From NCBI GenBank assembly GCA_041690535.1, contig JAWLHA010000001.1:1-64000 (forward strand): a stretch of DNA of 64,000 nucleotides, written 5' to 3'. The translations under genes and the position numbers were made by a program. The DNA is from JAWLHA01 sp041690535 (GTDB taxonomy: Bacteria; Pseudomonadota; Gammaproteobacteria; Thiohalomonadales; Thiohalomonadaceae). Below are positions 49,226-56,980 of the stretch, in pieces (position 1 is the stretch's first letter; each line of letters begins with the position of its first letter). The notes beneath the pieces were generated by a model. The model did no database searches, was not told the origin of the DNA, and saw only the letters and a list, made by a program, of their open reading frames with translations.

Positions 49226-50602
49226 ATGAACGACAGTGAGTCCATATTCCGTGCCATCCAGACCATCGCAGAGAGCCCCAAGAAAACCGAAAAAGAAGCC
49301 CTGATCGTGCAGGGCGCGGCCAGCGATACCTTCGTCAAGGTACTGGAATATGCCTACAACCCGTTCAGAACCTTTGGGATTGCCACGGTACCGGAGAAGC
49401 AGGTGTTCCTCGGGAACGAGGGTGTCAAGCGATTCGATGCGGACACTTGGGCGCTGCTCGATGCGCTGGCCGCCCGCGCACTGACCGGCAACGCGGCCCG
49501 CGAGGCAGTGCAACGCGAAGTCAACGCGCTATTTTCCTCCTCGGCCGAGCTGCTGCGGCGCATCATCGCCAAAGACCTGCGCGCCGGCTTCTCCGAGTCC
49601 ACCATCAATAAAGCTATCAAGGGACTCCTCCCCGAATTTCCCTACATGCGCTGCGCCCTGCCGAGCGAGGTCAAACTGGACCAATATCCGTGGGAGCGCG
49701 GCGTGTTCTCGCAAGAGAAAGTGGACGCCCTGTACGTCAACCTCAATCACGAGGGCAGTGGCGTGGTTCAGATCACCAGCCGCCAAGGCACACCGTTTGT
49801 GGTCGAGCCGTTCGCGGCGCTGCACGAGGAGACCCGCGCCCGGTTGAGTCCCGCCACCCAGACCCAGGGCGAGCTGGTGGTTCGCGTGAACGGGGAGTTC
49901 CTCCCCCGCCAGAAGTCCAACGGGATCATCAACAGCGTCAACAAAGGGGGCGCTTTCGAACCCGGCCAGGAACTCGTGCTGCTGGTATGGGATCAGATCC
50001 CCCTGGAGGCGGTGGTCCCCAAAGGGCAGTACAGCGTGCCCTATGAGGAGCGGTTGGAGTCACTTGCCCACCAGTTGGCCGCCACCAAAGGCGACATCCT
50101 CCGGCTGGTTCCTGGGAAGCGGGTCTACTCGCTGGAGGAGGCCAACGAGCATTACCGCGTCCTGCTGGCGGAGGGGAAAGAGGGCATCGTGCTCAAGCAC
50201 CCGGACGGGATCTGGCGGGACACCGGAAGCTCTGGAAGCAAGCATCAGGTCAAGTTCAAGCTCAAAGTGGAGGTGGACCTGATGGTGGTGGACTTCCTGC
50301 CAGGGAACGGAAAGAACGCCAAGACCTTTGGTTCCATCCTGTGCCGCACCTCCGATGAATTGCTGGAGGTGGCGGTCTCGGGGATCTCCGACAAGCTGCG
50401 GCGCGAGATCAATGCTCAACGGGAGAGTCTGCGCGGGACCGTCATGACGGTGAAGGCCAATGCGCTCATGCGCCCCTCCAAGCCCGGCGGGCTCTACTCC
50501 CTGTTCCTTCCCCGGTTCGTGGAATTCCGCACCGACAAGATGGTCGCCGACACCTTGGCGCAGGTCGAAGCCCAGTTCGAGTCGGCGATGAAGGCCGCCT
50601 GA
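49226..50602 (+). CDS. ATP-dependent DNA ligase
   Basis: 458 aa, T7/phage-type. The nucleotidyl-lysine motif appears to be SQEKVDALYVNLN (K-x-D with Ala for the usual Gly). Other ligase motifs follow: ITSRQGTPFV, EGIVLKHPDGIWRD and KFKLKVEVDLMVVDFLPG. The N-terminal region is helical. It seals nicks using ATP. GCGGAGATC precedes the ATG. It is in the operon with the MmcB-like nuclease. Confidence 0.85.
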   Translation: MNDSESIFRAIQTIAESPKKTEKEALIVQGAASDTFVKVLEYAYNPFRTFGIATVPEKQVFLGNEGVKRFDADTWALLDALAARALTGNAAREAVQREVNALFSSSAELLRRIIAKDLRAGFSESTINKAIKGLLPEFPYMRCALPSEVKLDQYPWERGVFSQEKVDALYVNLNHEGSGVVQITSRQGTPFVVEPFAALHEETRARLSPATQTQGELVVRVNGEFLPRQKSNGIINSVNKGGAFEPGQELVLLVWDQIPLEAVVPKGQYSVPYEERLESLAHQLAATKGDILRLVPGKRVYSLEEANEHYRVLLAEGKEGIVLKHPDGIWRDTGSSGSKHQVKFKLKVEVDLMVVDFLPGNGKNAKTFGSILCRTSDELLEVAVSGISDKLRREINAQRESLRGTVMTVKANALMRPSKPGGLYSLFLPRFVEFRTDKMVADTLAQVEAQFESAMKAA

Positions 50603-50609
50603 GCCCGCG

Positions 50610-51251
50610 ATGGAGCTGACCCATGCCAATCTCACGGCCTTGGCGGTGAAGTGGCTACAGCGGCCGGCCAGCCGGAACGGAGCCGAGTGCCGCCTGGCGG
50701 TCTCGGAGTGCCGCAGCGGCTGGACCGGGGAGATCCCGGACGCCATTGGTTGGCGAGCCTCGGGGCACCTCGATGGCAGCGTGGTGGTGGAGGTGAAGGT
50801 CAGCCGGTCCGACTTTCTGGCCGACGCCCGCAAGCCTCACCGCAACGGGGATTCTGTGGGACTCGGGAACTGGCGCTACTACCTGTGCCCGGAGGGGATC
50901 ATCACCCCCAGCGACTTGCCGCCCAAGTGGGGGCTGCTTTACGCCAATACCCGTGGGCACATCAAGCCGGTGGTCGGCCCCATGCTCACCGCGCACCATG
51001 GCCAGCGGGAGGCGGCGCTGAGGGCGATGAGGCAGAACTCTGACTTCGATGGAGAGCGCTTCATCCTCGTGCGGCTGCTCGGGCGAATCGGGGATGTGGA
51101 AGAGACCCATCGGCAGCTCCGGGAGAAGTACCGCCTGGGCGCCAAGGTGGTGGAGCTGGAGCGGGAGTTGCGGGAGATCCGCCGCGAGAACAGCCGCTTG
51201 CGCCGTCGGGTTCACGTCCTCGACGCGGGCTCAGAAGAACGACATCCATAA
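50610..51251 (+). CDS. MmcB-like PD-(D/E)xK nuclease
   Basis: 213 aa. GEIPDAIGWRASG and VVVEVKVSRSDFLADARKP give the PD and ExK motifs; YYLCPEGIITPSDLPPKWGL matches the later family segment. MmcB-like proteins act in DNA repair. The C-terminus (about 165-213) is a coiled coil (ELERELREIRRENSRLRRRV). It lies 7 nt after the ligase gene. Confidence 0.75.
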   Translation: MELTHANLTALAVKWLQRPASRNGAECRLAVSECRSGWTGEIPDAIGWRASGHLDGSVVVEVKVSRSDFLADARKPHRNGDSVGLGNWRYYLCPEGIITPSDLPPKWGLLYANTRGHIKPVVGPMLTAHHGQREAALRAMRQNSDFDGERFILVRLLGRIGDVEETHRQLREKYRLGAKVVELERELREIRRENSRLRRRVHVLDAGSEERHP

Positions 51252-51269
51252 CCAAAATGGGAACGACCG

Positions 51270-51563
51270 ATGGACGAGGTTGCTATCGAAATGCTGGCCG
51301 CTCTAGCGGAACTGCCCGATGCCTACGGCGTACCGGTCCAACGGCGGGTGTCGGAACGGCTCGGGCACGAGGTGAGCTTCGGGAAGCTCTATTCAGTCGC
51401 CACCGAGTTGGAGGACGCGGGCCTTATCGTGGGCGAGCTGGTCCCAACTCCTGCTGATGGGCCACGGGGCGGGCGCAGCAAGCGGGTCTGGACGATCACG
51501 GCGAGGGGGCGAGCGGCTTTCCATGAGGTTCAGCGCGCTCCGACGCGGGCCTTGCCCGCGTAA
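51270..51563 (+). CDS. PadR-like winged-helix regulator
   Basis: 97 aa. VAIEMLAALAELPDAYGVPV, QRRVSERLGHEVSFGKLYSV and ATELEDAGLIVGELVP, followed by GRSKRVWTITARGR, match PadR-type winged helices. It ends 8 nt before the parS-like palindrome and the cas12 promoter region, so it may control the CRISPR locus (inference). Confidence 0.75.
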   Translation: MDEVAIEMLAALAELPDAYGVPVQRRVSERLGHEVSFGKLYSVATELEDAGLIVGELVPTPADGPRGGRSKRVWTITARGRAAFHEVQRAPTRALPA

Positions 51564-51566
51564 GTT

Positions 51567-51608
51567 GCATTGTTCCATGTGGAACAAAAACCTCTTGACA
51601 CTATAAAA
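51567..51608 (+). promoter_or_regulatory. Left copy of a 41-nt element with parS-like palindrome
   Basis: It contains the palindrome TGTTCCATGTGGAACA (51571-51586), which differs at one central base from the Pseudomonas-type parS TGTTCCACGTGGAACA, then TCTTGACACTATAAAA. The right copy (54445-54486) differs at a single position. It could be a ParB site or an operator of the neighbouring winged-helix regulator. Confidence 0.7.
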
Positions 51609-51639
51609 TTCTCGCAAACGAGCGCCTACAGATAAAAAA

Positions 51640-51680
51640 CACTTGATAGTATAAATTGGTCTTGGGTACACTCGCATCTA
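51640..51680 (+). promoter_or_regulatory. Promoter region of the Cas12 gene
   Basis: CACTTGATAGTATAAATTGG resembles the AAACTTG family, with TTGATA as -35 and TACACT about 18 nt on as -10. It is the last promoter-like signal before the effector ATG at 51705. Confidence 0.45.
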
Positions 51681-51704
51681 TTGGTCGACAAGGTAAAAAC
51701 ATCA

Positions 51705-53525
51705 ATGCCTCGCGCAACAGACGAACGCACACTGATCATTCGGCACTATGGGCTCTTGCCGCCATTGGATTGGGATGAGGGCATTGATCTCCAACTGCGC
51801 CTGGCAAACGACTTCTGGAACCAACTGGTCGAGATCGAGCGTGAGAACCGGCGCCAGTATGCTGAAATCGTGAACAGCAGCCCGGAGGTGGCGGACCTTT
51901 CCGCGCAAATCGCCGTCTTCGAAACCGAGCGCGAAGAATTGATCGCTGAGCGAAAGCGCCGCCGAGCGGCGGTCCGCTCCAAGGCAAAAGCAGACACCGG
52001 TTCCCTCGAACACCGGCTTGGCGAGCTGCGGTCGGAGTTGCGTCCGCTGTACGAGGCCCGTAAGAAGCTCATGCCGCAAGTCCGGAAGAGTCGTGTGGGC
52101 GAGCTAAAGGCTCTGGAGATACAGCGGCGCGAGAAGGTGAAAGCGGCGCGCCAAGCCTATTCGGCCAAAGGGCTATTCTGGTCCAACTACAACGCAGTCG
52201 CAGCAAGCTACGATACGGCGCGGGCGAAAGCGCTCAAGGAAGGAGCCCAGCTACGCTTTCGCCGATTTGATGGCAGCGGACGCCTGGTCAATCAATTACA
52301 AAGCGGTCCAAGCGTCGATGACCTTCTCAATGCCAAGCACAGCCAGGTCAGCCTCCGCATTGATGGCCCGCTTCGAAGCGGGCGCCGGGCCAAGGCCGGT
52401 TGCGCTGGGATTCTGACCGTGACGGCCTTCACGGGGAGGGATTCCGATGGAAAATCCTATCGTCGCAACGTGCGCTTCCCCATCCGGCTTCATCGCCCCC
52501 TCCCGGAGGGTGCTTCGGTAAAGTCCGTCGCGGTCTCGATTTCAGAGGTGGCCGGCGAGAAGCGGTATGCGGTTACCTTCACCTGCCGGGCCGACCAAAG
52601 CGATGAGCCGGTTACCGGTACCGCTGCCGCCGGGGTCAATCTCGGTTGGAAGCGTGTGACAGAGGGGCTGCGTGTTGCCACGGCCGTTTTCTCCACCGGC
52701 GAGGTGAACCACCTCGTCCTCGAAAACCGCTGGCTCGCCCGTATGGAGCGCGTAAGGGCTTTGCAGGCAGAGCTAGACGAAGCCGTGAACGACTTTCTTC
52801 CCGCGCTCAAATCGGCGCTGGACGCGATGCCGCTTTGGAGCGAAGAGATTCAGGTCGAAGGCATCCCTTCGATGCTGCATAGACGGCTAAGCGGTGTTCT
52901 CCGGGCACCCAGATTGAGCGCAGCGTCGCTGTTGGGCTTGTTGTTCGAGATCAAGGTGCTGTGGGAGGAGGAGCCGAATGCCATGGCGCTTCTCCATCCC
53001 TTGGCGGAGGGCATGGAGGCGTGGCGCAAGCAGGCCAAACGCAAACACCTGGAGATGATGCACCTGCGGGAGAAATTGCTGGCCGAACGCAAGAATCGCT
53101 ACCGCGTTTTCGCCAAGGAGCTGGCCGACAAGGCTGGAATGGTCATCCTCGATGACACGTCATACCGTGAAGCGGCCCGGCTATCGAAAGCCGACGGCGA
53201 GGAAAACCCGCTGACCGAGCAGGCGCGCAGCAACCGCGTGCTGGTGGCGCCTTTCGAGCTGCGGCTGGCCATTGATCAATCGTTTGGAAAGAGAGGGGGT
53301 AAAATCGAGCGATACGGCGGCAAGATCAATGCGTGTCAGCGCTGCGGTTCCAGTGACCTTTCGGGCGAATTGGTGAAGACCTGCGGTGGTTGCGGCGCCG
53401 TCTTTGATGTTGACGAGAACGCCGCTTCCAACCTCCTCGCCACGATCACGCCGAAATCGAACGTTCCGCCGCCGGTTCGCGAGCGGTCCGGTGGTGCGGC
53501 GGACCCGAGAATCGCTCGCGGTTGA
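51705..53525 (+). CDS. cas12m: Compact Cas12 effector, Cas12m-like (type V-M/V-U1), RuvC degenerate
   Basis: 606 aa. The N-terminal half has a long helical region (about 40-180) and a beta-rich region (220-300). The RuvC domain starts at AAAGVNLGWKRV, where N312 replaces the catalytic Asp. RuvC-II reads MVILDDTSYREAAR (D483 where Glu is expected). The zinc ribbon has CQRC (544-547) and CGGC (560-563), and RuvC-III VDENAASNLL keeps D571. Size, single-gene layout and nearby array match Cas12m, whose studied members bind and silence DNA without cutting. ATG 51705 is preferred over a TTG at 51681. No cas1 or cas2 is seen. A TnpB-like ancestor is likely, but the array shows that it is CRISPR-linked. 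Confidence 0.85.
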   Translation: MPRATDERTLIIRHYGLLPPLDWDEGIDLQLRLANDFWNQLVEIERENRRQYAEIVNSSPEVADLSAQIAVFETEREELIAERKRRRAAVRSKAKADTGSLEHRLGELRSELRPLYEARKKLMPQVRKSRVGELKALEIQRREKVKAARQAYSAKGLFWSNYNAVAASYDTARAKALKEGAQLRFRRFDGSGRLVNQLQSGPSVDDLLNAKHSQVSLRIDGPLRSGRRAKAGCAGILTVTAFTGRDSDGKSYRRNVRFPIRLHRPLPEGASVKSVAVSISEVAGEKRYAVTFTCRADQSDEPVTGTAAAGVNLGWKRVTEGLRVATAVFSTGEVNHLVLENRWLARMERVRALQAELDEAVNDFLPALKSALDAMPLWSEEIQVEGIPSMLHRRLSGVLRAPRLSAASLLGLLFEIKVLWEEEPNAMALLHPLAEGMEAWRKQAKRKHLEMMHLREKLLAERKNRYRVFAKELADKAGMVILDDTSYREAARLSKADGEENPLTEQARSNRVLVAPFELRLAIDQSFGKRGGKIERYGGKINACQRCGSSDLSGELVKTCGGCGAVFDVDENAASNLLATITPKSNVPPPVRERSGGAADPRIARG

Positions 53526-53632
53526 TAGATCAATATCTTGCGAGGATTTTGTTTTGCCGTAGCAGGCGATCAGCCTCCCGCTCGCAAAGCGGGGTCGTGA
53601 GGCTGTTCTGGCGGGCTATTTTGCTCAACCCT
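53526..53632 (+). promoter_or_regulatory. Leader between the effector gene and the array
   Basis: 107 bp without a frame, containing TATTTTGCTCAA just before the first repeat and a GCTCGCAAAGCGGGG stem. It probably carries the leader or array promoter. Confidence 0.4.
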
Positions 53633-54390
53633 GTTTCAAAGCCTGCTCTGCGGCCTGGTAGTAGAGACCCGGCCCGTTCCACCAACTCGCCGCGCCGACC
53701 ATTGAGGTTTCAAAGCCTGCTCTGCGGCCTGGTAGTAGAGACAAGACATTCTTCTCGTCGGCCTTGCGGATGGTCACGGTTTCAAAGCCTGCTCTGCGGC
53801 CTGGTAGTAGAGACTCACCATCCGGCTTCGAGGTGTGGCCGATTCGCCCAGTTTCAAAGCCTGCTCTGCGGCCTGGTAGTAGAGACAGTGATATCGGCCG
53901 TCGCCGAACCTTGGTTCGTATGGTTTCAAAGCCTGCTCTGCGGCCTGGTAGTAGAGACCTGGCGGACCTGCCTTTGGTCGAGGCGCTGGCGGTGCTTGTT
54001 TCAAAGCCTGCTCTGCGGCTTGGTAGTAGAGACGGGATCAAGTCTGATATACACGGCACCGGACTGTTCGTTTCAAAGCCTGCTCTGCGGCCTGGTAGTA
54101 GAGACGTGGCCAAGTTGCGTCACAGAGGCGCGGAAGTACGAGGTTTCAAAGCCTGCTCTGCGGCCTGGTAGTAGAGACCTGTCGATGATGAGGTCAAGAC
54201 AGATTAGTCGTTTCAAAGCCTGCTCTGCGGCCTGGTAGTAGAGACGGTTAGTTATCCTCATGTACCTCAATATGATTACCACGTTTCAAAGCCTGCTCTG
54301 CGGCCTGGTAGTAGAGACGCCCGCCTTTGAGTTCGAGGCGCACGTCGCCGGATGGTTTCAAAGCCTGCTCTGCGGCTTGGTAGTAGAGAC
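53633..54390 (+). CRISPR. CRISPR array, 11 repeats of 36 bp, 10 spacers
   Basis: Repeats begin GTTTCAAAGCCTGCTCTGCG and end GGTAGTAGAGAC, starting at 53633, 53707, 53779, 53851, 53923, 53998, 54070, 54143, 54210, 54283 and 54355. Nine are identical; the 6th and 11th carry GGCTTGG instead of GGCCTGG. Spacers are 31-39 bp, mostly 36-37. The array is co-directional with the effector. Several spacers read as protein-coding text in one frame, as expected for plasmid or phage targets. Confidence 0.98.
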
Positions 54391-54444
54391 TATGTATCAA
54401 GCTATACCAAAGGTTTCGCTGACCAACTGTGAGCGCAAGCCAGC

Positions 54445-54486
54445 GCATTGTTCCATGTGGAACAAAAACGTCTTGACACTATAAAA
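54445..54486 (+). promoter_or_regulatory. Right copy of the 41-nt parS-like element
   Basis: TGTTCCATGTGGAACA at 54449-54464, with GCAT before it and AAAACG-TCTTGACACTATAAAA after it. One base differs from the left copy at 51567-51608. It stands just before the next gene, so both copies could act as promoters. Confidence 0.7.
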
Positions 54487-54511
54487 ACGCAACCAAAGAG
54501 GTGCGTCGGTT

Positions 54512-54739
54512 GTGAAGGTTCGGGATAGGGCGCTCAAGAAAGAGGTGGCCGTGCGGGATGCACACTGCCTGCGCCGGTTCTGTTACCAGCCACGGGAGTG
54601 GCAAGGGGCGCTGATCCCTGGGGTCGGGCTCCAGCGCGGGCAAGATGAGGACTGGCGGTGCATCCGCCGCGAATACCACGGGTGCCCCCAACCACTGCCC
54701 GAGACATGCAAGAAGGCAAACGGACGGAAAAAGGAGTGA
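54512..54739 (+). CDS. Small Cys-rich protein downstream of the array (75 aa)
   Basis: GTG 54512 reads KVRDRALKKEVAVRDAHCLR, then CYQPREWQGALIPG and CIRREYHGCPQPLPETCKKA. Five cysteines suggest metal binding. It follows the right 41-nt element. Not recognised. Confidence 0.5.
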   Translation: MKVRDRALKKEVAVRDAHCLRRFCYQPREWQGALIPGVGLQRGQDEDWRCIRREYHGCPQPLPETCKKANGRKKE

Positions 54740-54743
54740 GTGA

Positions 54744-55832
54744 GTGGGAGCGAAGACAGGAATAGCGTGGGCAGCCAACCCCGACGGGTCGCCGGGGGAG
54801 ACGTGGAACCCGACCACGGGCTGCACCAAGGAATCGGCCGCGTGCAAACACTGTTACGCCAAACGCGACTGGCCGCGCCTCGCCGGCAACCAAGCGACCG
54901 TCTACGCCAATCGTGAGTTTTCGGACATCCAGTGTCATCCGGAACGGCTGGAAGTTCCCTTCCGGTGGACCAAGGTCCGCACAGTGTTCGTCAACTCGAT
55001 GTCCGATCTTTTCCATCAGGAGATCCCCGACTCGTTCATCGACGAGGTGTTCGCAGTGATGGGTACGGCCGGCCTTCGCCATGGCATCCAGCACCGCTTC
55101 CTGGTGCTGACCAAACGGGCGGCCCGGATGCGTGACTACCTCCTGGAAGCCCGCGACCGCATCGAGAGCATTTGGCGTCGCCGTTACCGCGCACAAATGG
55201 GCGTGGAGCCCCCGCTGCCCATGCCCTGGCCGCTGCCCAATGTGGGGCTGGGCGTGACCGCCGAGAATCAGGCGACTGCCGAGGAGCGCGTTCCCCTGTT
55301 GCTCGACTGCCAGGGCGCCATGCACTTCGTCTCGTGTGAGCCGTTGCTGGGGGCGGTGTCGTTGACCCGGCTCGCCGCGAGCGGAGCCAAGCGGTGGGAT
55401 GCGCTGCGCGGTGAGCACCACGTTTTGCGCTCAATCCGCCCGACCGCCAAGCTCGACTGGGTGATCGTCGGTGGGGAGTCGGGACCGAACGCCCGCCCCA
55501 TGCACCCAAACTGGGTCAATAACCTCAAGAGTGAGATTGAGCAGGCGGGCGTGCCGTTTTTCTTCAAGCAGTGGGGCGAGTGGTTCCCTCGCAGCATCGG
55601 TGACCTGATGACCGATGGGAACGCGGCTAGCGACTGGGACCCGGAGGCGACCAAATGGCCCTGCGTACGGCTGACCGAAAGTGGCGGCAACGGCCGCGAC
55701 CTGGCCGAGGTCGATGGCGGGGAAGACCGTTACATGCAGAGGGTAGGGCGCAAGCTCGCGGGTGAGCGCCTGCGCGGTGAGGAACACCGCGACCGGCCGG
55801 CCTTCTTCTTTGAGGGGAGGAACGCATCATGA
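54744..55832 (+). CDS. DUF5131 (phage Gp37/Gp68-like) putative radical-SAM-related protein
   Basis: 362 aa from GTG 54744. AWAANPDGSPGETWNPTTGC, then TKESAACKHCYAKRDWPRLA, gives the C-x7-C-x2-C cluster of this family; WVIVGGESGPNARPMHPNWV and FFFKQWGEW are its C-terminal signatures. Phage Gp37/Gp68 proteins are widespread and of uncertain function. It follows the CRISPR locus but is expressed from the right element. Confidence 0.85.
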   Translation: MGAKTGIAWAANPDGSPGETWNPTTGCTKESAACKHCYAKRDWPRLAGNQATVYANREFSDIQCHPERLEVPFRWTKVRTVFVNSMSDLFHQEIPDSFIDEVFAVMGTAGLRHGIQHRFLVLTKRAARMRDYLLEARDRIESIWRRRYRAQMGVEPPLPMPWPLPNVGLGVTAENQATAEERVPLLLDCQGAMHFVSCEPLLGAVSLTRLAASGAKRWDALRGEHHVLRSIRPTAKLDWVIVGGESGPNARPMHPNWVNNLKSEIEQAGVPFFFKQWGEWFPRSIGDLMTDGNAASDWDPEATKWPCVRLTESGGNGRDLAEVDGGEDRYMQRVGRKLAGERLRGEEHRDRPAFFFEGRNAS

Positions 55833-56005
55833 AGACAGTAGGCTACGGCCTGTTCGGACTGAGTGTCCTCGTGGTTGCCGCGCTCGTTTTGTATCAGGTC
55901 GGCAACTGGGCCGCAGAGCGATTGCGCTCACTTGCTACGAAAGAGCGCCAGCGAGTGAGCCGTCAAGTGCAGCGCCTTGTTCGGCGCACCATTACTACGG
56001 AGTGA
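55829..56005 (+). CDS. Small membrane protein (58 aa)
   Basis: MKTVGYGLFGLSVLVVAALV gives one membrane helix, followed by a basic cytoplasmic tail (KERQRVSRQVQRLVRR). The start overlaps the DUF5131 stop (ATGA). Not recognised. Confidence 0.55.
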   Translation: MKTVGYGLFGLSVLVVAALVLYQVGNWAAERLRSLATKERQRVSRQVQRLVRRTITTE

Positions 56006-56010
56006 CGACG

Positions 56011-56253
56011 ATGATTACACCGGCAGAAGCCGAGCAGTTGGCAAACAAGACGATTACCGAGTACGTGAACGCCTGCCGTTGCGACACCACGGAAGATGCA
56101 GCCAACGCGCTGATGAAGCTGGCCAGCATGTGCGGACTCGCAATGTGCGCCGTCGCCGGCCAGAAAGACGCCGTTGACCGCATGCAGGGCACCACCAACT
56201 ACATTGCACGGCCCGAGCATGCCGGGCCGTGGAAGCGATCCACGGTTCAGTGA
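56011..56253 (+). CDS. Hypothetical protein (80 aa)
   Basis: MITPAEAEQLANKTITEYVN, then ACRCDTTEDAANALMKLASM, helical with two Cys pairs. It is 5 nt after the small membrane protein gene. Not recognised. Confidence 0.55.
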   Translation: MITPAEAEQLANKTITEYVNACRCDTTEDAANALMKLASMCGLAMCAVAGQKDAVDRMQGTTNYIARPEHAGPWKRSTVQ

Positions 56254-56269
56254 CGCCGAACTAACACAT

Positions 56270-56578
56270 GTGGCTACTAACAAGCCATGGCAGGGGCCAA
56301 GCATCGTAGATGCGATTGGTGGGCTGTCGTGGACGGTTATCTTTGGCGTGGCCGCCATCTTAGTGTTCGGTGTCCTATCAGGAATAGGGAAGTGGTTGGT
56401 CGAGGTGGGAAAAGAGACCCTGGATGTGGTCGCCGGGTTTGCGACGCGCTCGACCGCCCCTTCCCCGGCCCTCCAGCGCCGTCTTGAGCGCATGGCAGCG
56501 CTTGAGGCCAAGGCCAACGACGCGGAGGACGCCGCCGCAGCCCGGATCTTTGCGCTCGAACGTGCCGTGATGCTTTGA
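56270..56578 (+). CDS. Membrane protein with helical tail (102 aa)
   Basis: GTG 56270. A membrane helix (LSWTVIFGVAAILVFGVLSG) leads to an amphipathic region and a C-terminal coiled coil (QRRLERMAALEAKANDAEDA). Not recognised. Confidence 0.55.
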   Translation: MATNKPWQGPSIVDAIGGLSWTVIFGVAAILVFGVLSGIGKWLVEVGKETLDVVAGFATRSTAPSPALQRRLERMAALEAKANDAEDAAAARIFALERAVML

Positions 56579-56641
56579 CGCCTCCTCTCCCTGAACGAAG
56601 AGGATTTCTGCTCAAAGCCACACCCCACAGAATCCCGGCGG

Positions 56642-56782
56642 CTAGGCCGCCTGAGATGCCTCGGCATCCGGAACCGTTGGGAGGGTGATAGCAGGCCACT
56701 TGCCCCGCGTCAGGGGGACTACTACGGCCCGTCGCAGCGCGACCGGTCGTAGATACTTGGGGGTTTCGCACAACTTGCTCAA
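56642..56782 (-). CDS. Possible small protein (46 aa), coupled
   Basis: A TTG at 56782 overlaps the TGA of the next minus gene (TTGA). The frame reads SKLCETPKYLRPVALRRAVV, then TRGKWPAITLPTVPDAEASQ AA. Codon use looks like that of real genes, but the start is weak. Confidence 0.35.
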   Translation of the reverse strand: MSKLCETPKYLRPVALRRAVVVPLTRGKWPAITLPTVPDAEASQAA

Positions 56783-56898
56783 CAAGTTTCAGCATGACGA
56801 TGTGATCCAACCCGGTCGCGGGAAAGGAGCCCTCGTTCAACAAGGTGCTCAATGATGTAGGAATAAGAACTTGGCGAACCGAGGCGCTCTATGCCCAT
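56779..56898 (-). CDS. Possible small winged-helix-like peptide (39 aa)
   Basis: MGIERLGSPSSYSYIIEHLV, then ERGLLSRDRVGSHRHAETC. The helix pattern resembles part of a winged helix. It reads toward the left from a region shared with the promoter of the fusion gene at 56981, so the two are divergent. Confidence 0.4.
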   Translation of the reverse strand: MGIERLGSPSSYSYIIEHLVERGLLSRDRVGSHRHAETC

Positions 56899-56980
56899 CG
56901 CTCTTTTTTTGGTAAAAGCTGTTTGCAGGTATAATATGCAGAGGATACGATAACCGATCACTCGTGGGGTTTTGTGAGGC
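56899..56980. promoter_or_regulatory. Divergent promoter region
   Basis: GTATAATATG on the plus strand also reads CATATTATAC on the minus strand, so -10 boxes are available in both directions for the small minus gene and the fusion gene. Confidence 0.4.

Noticed and set aside
51264..54744. cas1, cas2, cas4 or a tracrRNA gene beside the array.
   Set aside because: No frame fits an adaptation protein, and no repeat-complementary sequence was noticed outside the array.
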